From an uncultured Eubacteriales bacterium (lineage in GTDB: Bacteria > Bacillota > Clostridia > Lachnospirales > Lachnospiraceae), in NCBI GenBank assembly GCA_949286775.1, contig CASEDW010000007.1, forward strand, positions 1 to 17,876: a stretch of DNA of 17,876 bases, in the 5' to 3' direction. Shown here one piece after another: positions 1 to 6,608 of this stretch. How positions within the stretch are numbered: the first letter of the stretch is position 1; every line of letters begins with the position of its first letter. Position numbers and translations under genes: made by a program. A model generated the notes under the pieces. The model did not search any database, was not told the DNA's origin, and worked only from the letters and a program-made list of their open reading frames with translations.

Positions 1-45
1 AAAGCCAGGCGCTGTCATTCAATAACTGTCAAAAGTCCTTATCTG

Positions 46-768
46 TCAAATACACCAGCAGCACGGATGACAAAAATTCGATGCGCCGCAGCAGCAGCAA
101 CATGGCAGAAAGTACAGACACGCATTGCTTCCGCCGCAGTTCGTTCCGTAGTTTTCGCCCTGGCGTCCGTACCAGCCGCTTCCTGACTGAAGCTGCGCTA
201 AAAGCTGTTTGAAATCAGGATTGTTCGGCTCAAGCTGAAGAGCTTTTCTGGCATCTTCGAGGGCTGAGACATTGTTGCCAAGTCCCGCGTGGGCTATAGC
301 GTGAAGATAATACCAGTTTCCGGTGTTTTTATTCGTCATATTTTCAAGGACGTTCATCGCTTCTTTGTAATATCCGTTGTTTATATAATTCGCCGCCGCC
401 CTAAACTGCGGATCTCCTCCGAAGTCCGTCTTCGTCTGCTGTTTTCTTCTGTAGCCGTATCCGAAAAACTCCGCGAACGGATCATAATACTGATCCTGAG
501 TCTGCTGATTATAAGTATCCTGAGTATATCCTCCCTGTCTGTATGCTCTCTGACCTGTCTGACCGGCGCGTTCCGGATGTTCTTTTTCATCGACTATCTG
601 CTGATAAGCCTGCTGAATCTGCTTGAACTTTTCTTCAGCCTTATCTTTATTCGGATTATTTATATTTGCGTCAGGATGGTATTTCCTGCTGAGTGTTCTG
701 TATGCTTTTTTTATCTCATCCATGGAAGCGTCCCTGGACACTCCCAGAATTTCATATGGATCCTGCAT
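46..768 (-). CDS. J-domain (DnaJ-like) protein with TPR-like region and Cys-rich C-terminal tail
   Basis: This 240-residue protein starts with a J domain (about residues 3-65) carrying the HPD tripeptide at 31-33, the signature that stimulates the ATPase of an Hsp70/DnaK partner. A Gln/Tyr-rich linker follows (about 66-118). Residues 121-195 form helical repeats that look like a TPR pair (FRAAANYINNGYYKEA, then a second unit ending LQLEPNNPDF). It lacks the Gly/Phe and four-repeat zinc modules of classical DnaJ, so it is a specialised J protein and not the housekeeping DnaJ. The end is unusual: 11 cysteines between 211 and 239, including five in a row, which could bind metal or be modified. 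It starts 3 nt after the DUF5685-like gene stops, so the two are probably translationally coupled. J domain certain; client and tail function unknown. Confidence 0.9.
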   Translation of the reverse strand: MQDPYEILGVSRDASMDEIKKAYRTLSRKYHPDANINNPNKDKAEEKFKQIQQAYQQIVDEKEHPERAGQTGQRAYRQGGYTQDTYNQQTQDQYYDPFAEFFGYGYRRKQQTKTDFGGDPQFRAAANYINNGYYKEAMNVLENMTNKNTGNWYYLHAIAHAGLGNNVSALEDARKALQLEPNNPDFKQLLAQLQSGSGWYGRQGENYGTNCGGSNACLYFLPCCCCCGASNFCHPCCWCI

Positions 769-771
769 TTA

Positions 772-1617
772 TCAACCTTCTGTTTTCTTTCTTCTTTCTT
801 TTCTATTTTGATGAAGCCAGTATTTGCTCCACACCCCACTATACAAAATATTCCTTAAAATGTCCACAAAATCAACTACGGGCAGTCTCTCAAATGCCCG
901 TGAAGCCTCAGAGATCATCATTATCAGTATGCTTTTCGCATACTGTTCAAAATCTTCCCTGCCGGCTTCTTTTATGAACGGATTGTAATTCCCTGTTTTC
1001 CTGTCCTCATAAACGTCGTCGTAAGCGTCCATAAGATAAATAAATTTTCCCAGATAAAATCCAAGCGCCGAAAGATCCCTGCTCCATATATCATCTTCAT
1101 TATAAGTAAAGATCTCTTTAAACATTTCTCCTGTAAGTCCTGAGGCAAGATCGATATTGTAATCCTTTGACTTTTCAACCTTATGGAGCTTTCTGATATA
1201 TTTTATAACGGCTTTCGTCTGACGCGGATATTTTGACGCCGCCTTTTTATAGCTTTTCCTGATCACGTCGGCATAAAATACGCTTTTGCGTTTTTTTTCA
1301 TCATGCCAGTCGTCCATCAGATTATGATATGTAAGTATAACACACATATCGGCTGCATACTCCGTATATTTATTGCTGACGCATGTTTTTTTTACTAAAG
1401 GGTGGAGCATGCATCTTCGCTTTTGACGTTTTAATTTCTCATCGTAAAGTCCCGTCAGAACCATCGCGAGAAAAGTCATGTCGTAAGACAGCGTAAATCG
1501 CGCCAGCTGACCCGACCGCGCCTTTATATCATGACATATTCCGCAGTAGAACGACTGATATACGTCCAAATCCTTAACTTTTAAATCATCTCTGTTAATC
1601 GTAATATATCCGAGCAT
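772..1617 (-). CDS. DUF5685-family-like helical protein with two Asp-rich motifs
   Basis: This 281-residue, mostly helical soluble protein opens with the conserved-looking MLGYITINRDDL and then YCGICHDIK (C25, C28), a CxxC pair that could bind metal. Two acidic helix motifs follow: LMDDWHDE near 101-107 and LMDAYDDVYED near 195-205. Their pattern and roughly 95-residue spacing recall the paired Asp-rich motifs by which class I isoprenoid synthases hold Mg-diphosphate. No member of this family is known to me to have proven enzymatic activity, so this is only a structural suggestion. The overall sequence matches what I recall as DUF5685 of Clostridia. It is the middle gene of a three-gene operon, 21 nt after the zinc-ribbon gene and 3 nt before the J-protein gene. 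Its own SD is weak (GGTGA), consistent with coupling. Confidence 0.75.
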   Translation of the reverse strand: MLGYITINRDDLKVKDLDVYQSFYCGICHDIKARSGQLARFTLSYDMTFLAMVLTGLYDEKLKRQKRRCMLHPLVKKTCVSNKYTEYAADMCVILTYHNLMDDWHDEKKRKSVFYADVIRKSYKKAASKYPRQTKAVIKYIRKLHKVEKSKDYNIDLASGLTGEMFKEIFTYNEDDIWSRDLSALGFYLGKFIYLMDAYDDVYEDRKTGNYNPFIKEAGREDFEQYAKSILIMMISEASRAFERLPVVDFVDILRNILYSGVWSKYWLHQNRKERRKKTEG

Positions 1618-1638
1618 TATTTCACCGTTTGTTTACCG

Positions 1639-2016
1639 TTATGTCTTCTTGATAAAATCCGTTCCGCACTTTGGGCAATGGATCGAAATTCTTCCTTTTC
1701 CTTTCGGAACACGAAGCTCTCTTCTGCAATTCGGGCATTTAAAATACGCATGGTCTTTGTCGCCCATTTTTCTTTTGAAACGCTCGCCTTTTCTGAAAAG
1801 ATTGTCCTTAAAATCCAGGAAACGCTCGTTTTCCTCTTCTCTTCTGTCAAGATTTCTTGAAAGCATCCTGAACCATTGAAATATAAGTATTACAATGGCA
1901 GCAGACGTCAGTATATGAAAACCTGTAAAAATCGCTATCACCAAAAGAATAAGGGCAATGATCGACAGAAATCTGTTCAGCTCGTCATTGCCGTTTCTTC
2001 CATCCATAAACCTCAT
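1639..2016 (-). CDS. Small membrane protein with C-terminal zinc ribbon
   Basis: This 125-residue protein has one long or two tightly packed hydrophobic helices at about 16-50, then a highly charged stretch (RNLDRREEENERF), and a C-terminal zinc ribbon with CPNC (C94, C97) and CPKC (C114, C117). The ribbon should face the cytoplasm. The start is secure: a GGAGG lies 6 nt upstream of the ATG. It is the first gene of an operon continuing with the DUF5685-like and J-domain genes. All three carry cysteine motifs, hinting at a shared metal-dependent or membrane-quality-control role, but this is inference. A function cannot be named from sequence. Confidence 0.8.
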   Translation of the reverse strand: MRFMDGRNGNDELNRFLSIIALILLVIAIFTGFHILTSAAIVILIFQWFRMLSRNLDRREEENERFLDFKDNLFRKGERFKRKMGDKDHAYFKCPNCRRELRVPKGKGRISIHCPKCGTDFIKKT

Positions 2017-2050
2017 AAAAAGCCTCCGATTATTTTTTAAGTCTCAATCA

Positions 2051-2066
2051 CAATATTCGCATATTG
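2051..2066. promoter_or_regulatory. Inverted repeat upstream of zinc-ribbon operon
   Basis: A perfect 6-bp inverted repeat, CAATAT-TCGC-ATATTG, lies about 35 bp upstream of the zinc-ribbon start and inside the region that must hold its promoter. It could be an operator or a hairpin in the leader. No good sigma-A promoter was found for this operon; TTGATT at the right distance has only a poor -10. Confidence 0.25.
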
Positions 2067-2112
2067 CGGAGTAAAAATCAATAAATAGAGTATGAAATCT
2101 TTATGAATTCTG

Positions 2113-2141
2113 TTGTATTTCATTTCACTATAACATATACT
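2113..2141 (+). promoter_or_regulatory. Sigma-A-type promoter for the small membrane protein gene
   Basis: The -35 TTGTAT (2113-2118) and the -10 TATACT (2136-2141) are separated by exactly 17 bp, near-consensus for the vegetative sigma factor. Transcription would start near 2148, leaving a short leader before the SD at 2160-2165. Confidence 0.55.
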
Positions 2142-2171
2142 TAAACATCATATGCGCACGGAGGTAATACT

Positions 2172-2426
2172 GTGAATAAAATGAGAAGATTTCGACAGAT
2201 TCTCGCTATTATAGGACTTGTCATAATAGCCGTTTTTTTTATAAGATTCTTCGTCACTGCCGCCAGCGGTTCGGCTTCGATGTCAGATCTGATGCTCGCG
2301 ATATGCGCGGCGATCGTAATTCCTGTCATCGAATATATTCTTCAAAAACTTGCCGACAGGATGTCTCAGAAAGAAAGCACAAAAGAAATGTCTGAAAACA
2401 AGAATAAAGATACTGATAAAAGATGA
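2172..2426 (+). CDS. Small two-helix membrane protein of unknown function
   Basis: This 84-residue protein has two hydrophobic segments (about 9-31 and 38-60) and a hydrophilic Lys/Glu/Ser-rich tail (about 62-84). The chosen start is GTG because GGAGGT ends 6 nt before it; an ATG three codons later is the alternative. It is a stand-alone gene with a near-consensus promoter (2113-2141) and a terminator 11 nt after the stop, which supports its being real despite its size. It is divergent from the zinc-ribbon operon and convergent with rhaD. I do not recognise the family. Confidence 0.65.
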   Translation: MNKMRRFRQILAIIGLVIIAVFFIRFFVTAASGSASMSDLMLAICAAIVIPVIEYILQKLADRMSQKESTKEMSENKNKDTDKR

Positions 2427-2437
2427 TTTTAAGAAGA

Positions 2438-2465
2438 GGACAGAATTTTTCTGTCCCCTTTTTTT
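2438..2465 (+). terminator. Rho-independent terminator between small membrane protein gene and rhaD
   Basis: An 8-bp stem (GGACAGAA / TTCTGTCC) with a 3-nt loop is followed by CC and seven T on the plus strand. Read on the minus strand the stem is followed by a weaker T content, so it mainly ends the plus-strand gene but may also contribute to ending the rha operon, whose last stop codon is at 2468. Confidence 0.8.
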
Positions 2466-2467
2466 AT

Positions 2468-3289
2468 TTATTTCTCGTATAAAAATTCTTCAGGAAGCGT
2501 CACATTGAAGTCTTTGGCAAGGTGACGGAAATTGTCAGGCGTAATCGTCTGAAGCTTATCAGGTCTCATAGAGAGCATCTTCACAAGAATCTCCGCTGAT
2601 TTTTCAGCAGTATGCATAAGGCCGAATGTAAGATCAAAGTCAAATCCCGCCGCAAACATTCCATGATGAGCCCAGATCGCGAGATCGTATTTTTTCATGA
2701 GTTCAGATGTAGCGACAGCGATATCGCGTCCGCCCGGAACCATCCAGGGAACCACTCCTATACCGTCCGGGAATACTACAGGACACTCCGTAGCCATTTC
2801 CCAAAGCTCACGGGTAAACACTTTGTCTTCGAGAGGAAGCACAAATGTAAGAGCGATGATATTTGTCGTGTGAGCATGATATACTACTCTGTAATCAGGG
2901 TTCTGAAGTTTCTTAACCTCAAGATTCATCAGGTGGCTTGGAAGTTCAGACGTAGGTCTTCCTCCGTTTACAAGACCCCAGACAATGCGGTAATTCTCAC
3001 CCTTGCCGTCCAGCTCTATCATGCAGATAGAATCTTCCGGTTTTATAATTACATTTCTGAAATATTTTCCGCTTCCCGTTACAAGGAAATATTCGTTTGC
3101 GAGAGCAGGCACGCTTGTTCCGATTTCTCTCCACTCTTTCGGCTCAAAGTTTTCCTTTACAAGTTCTACTTCCTCAGGTTTAACTCTGTAAGAAAGGTTT
3201 CCGCCGTTTCTTTCATGCCATCCCTGATGCCATCCGTCGTCCGCCATTCTGATAAATCCCTGAACAAATTCAGCATCTAAAAATTTCAT
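2468..3289 (-). CDS. rhaD: Rhamnulose-1-phosphate aldolase
   Basis: This enzyme cleaves L-rhamnulose 1-phosphate to dihydroxyacetone phosphate and L-lactaldehyde, the last step of cytosolic rhamnose breakdown. At 273 residues it matches E. coli RhaD (274) and is clearly longer than fuculose-phosphate aldolase (about 215). Class II aldolase features are visible: NGGNLS near 28-33 (phosphate loop), Glu115 in the PTSELPSH segment (position of the catalytic Glu), zinc ligands His138 and His140 in YHAHTTN, and a third His at about 209 in WAHHG. The C-terminal FGLMHTAEKSAEIL matches RhaD as well. The start has AAGGAG 9 nt upstream. It is the last gene of the minus-strand rhaB-isomerase-rhaD operon, 57 nt after the isomerase. 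Confidence 0.95.
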   Translation of the reverse strand: MKFLDAEFVQGFIRMADDGWHQGWHERNGGNLSYRVKPEEVELVKENFEPKEWREIGTSVPALANEYFLVTGSGKYFRNVIIKPEDSICMIELDGKGENYRIVWGLVNGGRPTSELPSHLMNLEVKKLQNPDYRVVYHAHTTNIIALTFVLPLEDKVFTRELWEMATECPVVFPDGIGVVPWMVPGGRDIAVATSELMKKYDLAIWAHHGMFAAGFDFDLTFGLMHTAEKSAEILVKMLSMRPDKLQTITPDNFRHLAKDFNVTLPEEFLYEK

Positions 3290-3346
3290 TTTGATATCTC
3301 CTTAAAACTGTTTAATCTAAATATAAATCTCAAACCTTTTTTACGA

Positions 3347-4768
3347 TCATCTGCAAATAATATCCACCGGCACGTTAAATATCTTAGCTACTTTGAGGAT
3401 AGTATCGATATGACGTCCGTTTGCCGCAGCCATATGATGCGTCGGTCCCGCTTCGCTCCATCTGTTGCAGAATTCCCTCGCTCCTATTGAAAAACGCGTT
3501 CTCATGTTCGTATCGCCGAATGTAAATATAGGTCCGTCCTCGTTTACGCCCTCGGCTACGACAAATTTGAAATGTCCGTCCTTATCCTGCGTGATTCCAA
3601 GGTAAGTAACGTCTCCTGCCGGAGGATAGAACTGTGTAAGGTATCCGCCGCCTGCTTTTCCGTGGAATACCGGAACTATCTTCATGGTTGGCTTTTTAGC
3701 CGTTGAGATATCAGCGTCTCCTGAACCCGAGTGACCGATAATGCAGATATCTTCTTTAAAATCGATCGAGTACATCTCAGATAGCTGTCCCGTTCCCGAA
3801 ATGGTTTTTAATATGCTCATAGCCATTGCAACTTTTATGTCGCCCTCTACGGCGCAGGCAGTACCCTGTTTGATCAGCATCGAAAATGCCGGGATCAGCA
3901 TACTGTCAAGTTTTCCTGCTATGCCTTTTGCGAAGCCGTCATAATGCGAAGCGATAAATCCGATCTGCTCGTCTTTTACCCACTGTTCAAAAGCAACGAC
4001 ATATTTTGCCATATCCCAGACTTTTTCGATCGTTCCGCCGCCTTCGATATCAAATGTATCGAGTATATCCTGAGCTTTCGCCCTGATAGCATCTTCATCT
4101 GTTATATCATCCGCGATGGCCCACATTTTTTCCCAGTCGAACTGTTTAGTATAGAGCCACATTCTGTGATAGAGGTTTGTCTCGTCAATATAGAGATCCA
4201 TCATACCCGGATAAGGTCTTCCTATCTGAGCGAGGTTCGTATTTCTGAAACGTCTTCTTACCTGTGCTGCCTTGCACCAGTCTTCTATCTCGGCCTGAAC
4301 ATAAGGATCGCCGCCTTCTACAACTCCCGTTATTACAGCGTGCTTCTTTCCCGCTCTTTCAAGATCCGCTACCATCTCGCCGACTGCTCCGCAGGCATAA
4401 AGCTCGCCGAGCCATGTGGCTGTATCAGTATTTTCATAATCAGGAGCAAGTTTTTTCTGAACGTTTACGAGCACCACAGGCACGTCGATATCTCTTACTG
4501 CAGGAAGCATGTTATAAGATGTCGCGTATGTGAGAAGCTGTAAAAATACAACGTCTACGTCAGCAGCTCTGAATTTTTCTCCTGCTGCCATTGAAAGTTC
4601 TTTTGTAGTTACTATTCCTCCGTCCACTATCTCCACTGTATCGGGAATTGTTTTTTTGAAAGCCTCGTACTGAGATTCAAATTCCGGAACAAGTGAAGGA
4701 AACTGAGGAAGATAAGCGCCGAGCGCTATTGCAAACACTCCTGCTCTTGCTTTTGTTTCTACTAACAT
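3347..4768 (-). CDS. L-fucose/L-arabinose isomerase-fold ketol isomerase, probable L-rhamnose isomerase
   Basis: This 473-residue protein belongs to the L-fucose/L-arabinose isomerase superfamily. Candidate metal ligands sit in the AraA pattern: Glu308 (AVEGD), Glu331 (LSEMYS), His346 (IIGHSG) and His444/445 (GPTHHMA), close to the Glu306/Glu333/His350/His450 set of E. coli AraA. It is not the TIM-barrel RhaA family and no rhaA is present, yet it lies between rhamnulokinase and rhamnulose-phosphate aldolase genes. The simplest reading is that it converts L-rhamnose to L-rhamnulose. An alternative is a second 6-deoxy-hexose or pentose feeding promiscuous downstream enzymes. The ATG at 4768 has no clear SD, and the frame closes upstream at 4790-4792 without another usable start. 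It may depend on coupling or the upstream hairpin at 4818-4832. Family assignment firm; substrate inferred. Confidence 0.85.
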   Translation of the reverse strand: MLVETKARAGVFAIALGAYLPQFPSLVPEFESQYEAFKKTIPDTVEIVDGGIVTTKELSMAAGEKFRAADVDVVFLQLLTYATSYNMLPAVRDIDVPVVLVNVQKKLAPDYENTDTATWLGELYACGAVGEMVADLERAGKKHAVITGVVEGGDPYVQAEIEDWCKAAQVRRRFRNTNLAQIGRPYPGMMDLYIDETNLYHRMWLYTKQFDWEKMWAIADDITDEDAIRAKAQDILDTFDIEGGGTIEKVWDMAKYVVAFEQWVKDEQIGFIASHYDGFAKGIAGKLDSMLIPAFSMLIKQGTACAVEGDIKVAMAMSILKTISGTGQLSEMYSIDFKEDICIIGHSGSGDADISTAKKPTMKIVPVFHGKAGGGYLTQFYPPAGDVTYLGITQDKDGHFKFVVAEGVNEDGPIFTFGDTNMRTRFSIGAREFCNRWSEAGPTHHMAAANGRHIDTILKVAKIFNVPVDIICR

Positions 4769-4842
4769 AAGTTTAAATATGACCGGCCATTATTTCTAAT
4801 GACCAGCTGTCCTTTCTCCCGGATTTTCCGGGTTATCGGTTA

Positions 4843-5060
4843 TTATTTGTTTTTGTTTCTCTTTGAATTTGCTTTAAGGGTTACGTCAGAAATAATGATT
4901 CCGGCGCATGCAGCCGCAAAAACATAAAACATACCGCTGCCGTTTGGATCGCCTGTATCGGCGGAATCGGCGTCTACAAGAATCGAATTTTCCGTCGATT
5001 TTTTAATCGCCGCTACCTGATCGATTCCAATATTGCTGCCGCTCGCTATTTCTTTCCCAT
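4843..5060 (-). pseudogene. Frameshifted remnant resembling the C-terminal anchor of a surface protein
   Basis: The 313-bp gap between rhaB and the isomerase gene is not empty. An SD (AGAGG) is 7 nt before an ATG at 5060 that opens MGKK and then hits TAG. Moving to the adjacent frame (equivalent to one base missing near 5049) gives about 71 residues to TAA at 4843. The back-translated end reads SADTGDPNGSG, a hydrophobic stretch MFYVFAACAGIII, then KANSKRNKNK. This is the layout of a degenerate LPxTG-type sorting signal: xxTGD, membrane helix, positive tail. It is too short to be a surface protein, so it looks like a decayed remnant in an otherwise metabolic operon. A sequencing error or recoding could instead make it an intact small protein. 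A 6-bp hairpin (CCCGGA/TCCGGG, 4818-4832) follows it before the isomerase. Confidence 0.4.
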
Positions 5061-5081
5061 CAATCTACCTCTCTTGTTAAT

Positions 5082-6476
5082 TTAATTGAAAACGCCTATC
5101 GGAAAAGAATTAAATATACAGTTTCTCGCGTCTTTGAGATCTTTTAATTCTCCTGACGCTATCGCCTGAACCGCGATATTTCCCACCGCCGTCGCTTCTG
5201 TAGGACCTGTATACACTGTTTTTCCGCAGGCTTTTGCTGTTAGTTCATTTAAGTATACAGCATTTGACCCGCCTCCCACAATATGTATACAGTCAAAATT
5301 TTTACCTGTGATCTTTTCGATCTCTTCCTCGGTATCGGCGTAACACTTGGCAAGACTGTTATAGATAACGGCAGCCACCTGTCCGATACCGTCGGGGACT
5401 TCCTGTCCTGTCTCGGCGCAGCATTTTCTGACTTCTTCCACCATGCTCTCAGGAGCGAGGAAACGGTCGTCATTCGCCGGAACTATCGAGCTTATTGTCT
5501 CTTTTGAAGCCTTTTCACAGATTTCGCCGAATCCGAGATCCTTCGCGATTTCATCTTTAGCGGAATTGATCATCCACATACCCATGATATTTTTCAGATA
5601 TCGGAATCTGTAATCATATCCGCCCTCATTTGTCAGATTGCGCATACGGCTCTCGGGCGAACATATAGCTTCTTTAAGTTCAGTTCCCATGAGCGACCAT
5701 GTGCCCGAGCTGATATAGAGCACATCCTCTTTATTTGACGGAACGGCAACTACGGCCGAAGCGGTATCATGGGTTGCCGGAACGACCACTTTACAGTTAT
5801 ATCCGACTTCTTTTTGTATATCCTCCGTCAGATCTCCAAGTTCATATCCCGGCAGAACTATTTCTTTAAATATTTTCTTCGGATACCCGAGTTTTTCGAT
5901 GAGCTCGAAATCCCAGTCCTTCGTCACAGGGTCCACAAGCTGCGTCGTGCTGGCGTTTGTATATTCCTGAACTTTTTTACCCGTAAGAAGAAAATCAAAA
6001 TAATCCGGTATCATGAGCATGGATTCCGCGTTTTCAATATCTTCCGGATTATTTTTCTTTACCGCCATAAGCTGATAGATCGTATTGAATATCTGCTTTT
6101 GAATTCCGGTTCTTTCATAGAGTTTATCTTCCGGGATAACTTTGTAGACTTCTTTATCCATGCCGTTTGTACGAGCGTCCCTGTAGCCGTATGTTTTTCC
6201 AAGAATGTTATCGTCTTTGTCAAGGAGCACATAGTCTACAGCCCACGTGTCGATTCCCATACTGTAGGGGATTTTTCCGATCTCAGCGCATTTTTTCATG
6301 CCTGCTTTAATATGTGAAAAAAGCGCTTCAGTATCCCACAGACGTTCGCCGTTTGCCTCTTTCATCCCATTCGGAAAACGATAAACCTCTTCGAGTATGA
6401 TTTTACCGTTTTCGATATGCGATATTATATGCCTTCCGCTTGAGGCGCCGATATCAACGGCAAGATAATACTTCAT
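5082..6476 (-). CDS. rhaB: Rhamnulokinase (FGGY family)
   Basis: This kinase phosphorylates L-rhamnulose to rhamnulose 1-phosphate using ATP. It has the two-domain FGGY build: an N-terminal nucleotide loop (YLAVDIGASSGR), the sugar-binding segment GIDTWAVDYVLLD with YRDAR following, the catalytic base Asp237 in ATHDTASAV (the same number as E. coli RhaB), SSGTWSLMG, and the C-terminal adenosine loop IVGGGSNAVYLN. The product is 464 residues against 489 in E. coli. I chose ATG 6476, which lies 6 nt after GGGAGGAG; a TTG at 6482 directly abuts the SD and is too close. It is the first gene of the operon to the isomerase and rhaD, and is divergent from an AraC-type regulator. Confidence 0.95.
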   Translation of the reverse strand: MKYYLAVDIGASSGRHIISHIENGKIILEEVYRFPNGMKEANGERLWDTEALFSHIKAGMKKCAEIGKIPYSMGIDTWAVDYVLLDKDDNILGKTYGYRDARTNGMDKEVYKVIPEDKLYERTGIQKQIFNTIYQLMAVKKNNPEDIENAESMLMIPDYFDFLLTGKKVQEYTNASTTQLVDPVTKDWDFELIEKLGYPKKIFKEIVLPGYELGDLTEDIQKEVGYNCKVVVPATHDTASAVVAVPSNKEDVLYISSGTWSLMGTELKEAICSPESRMRNLTNEGGYDYRFRYLKNIMGMWMINSAKDEIAKDLGFGEICEKASKETISSIVPANDDRFLAPESMVEEVRKCCAETGQEVPDGIGQVAAVIYNSLAKCYADTEEEIEKITGKNFDCIHIVGGGSNAVYLNELTAKACGKTVYTGPTEATAVGNIAVQAIASGELKDLKDARNCIFNSFPIGVFN

Positions 6477-6512
6477 TGGCAACTCCTCCCTTCTTTACTT
6501 TTTTATTATCTT

Positions 6513-6568
6513 ATTTTATACTCAAATCAATCGCTGTTTTCAGGTCTAAAATCTCAAAAATCAGGACT
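6513..6568 (-). promoter_or_regulatory. Candidate rhaB operon promoter with tandem AraC-type half-sites
   Basis: On the minus strand AGTCCTGA (6568-6561) is followed 21 bp later by AGACCTGA (6547-6540), 7 of 8 bases identical and two helical turns apart, the spacing AraC-family dimers use. A -10-like TATAAAAT lies at 6520-6513. Its -35 position would fall at 6543-6538, poor in sequence (CTGAAA) and overlapped by the proximal half-site, as expected for an activator-dependent promoter. An alternative is TTGATT (6530-6525), 16 bp, TAATAA (6508-6503). No experimental support is available from sequence. Confidence 0.4.
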
Positions 6569-6608
6569 TTATTTGCAGCGCATGTTTTTTATTTGATCGG
6601 AGAAAACA

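Noticed and set aside
289..858. Plus-strand open frame of 189 codons opposite the J-protein gene
   Set aside because: It lies antisense to a recognisable J-domain gene, has no SD and its product is low-complexity hydrophobic sequence.
2612..3280. Plus-strand open frame of 222 codons opposite rhaD
   Set aside because: Antisense to a gene with clear aldolase motifs; no family resemblance and no SD.
5082..6476. Fuculokinase or xylulokinase instead of rhamnulokinase
   Set aside because: Motif pattern and the catalytic Asp position match RhaB, and the partner aldolase has RhaD length and not FucA length.
6477..6482. TTG start for rhaB six bases upstream of the ATG
   Set aside because: TTG directly abuts the SD with no spacer, while the ATG is at normal 6-nt distance.
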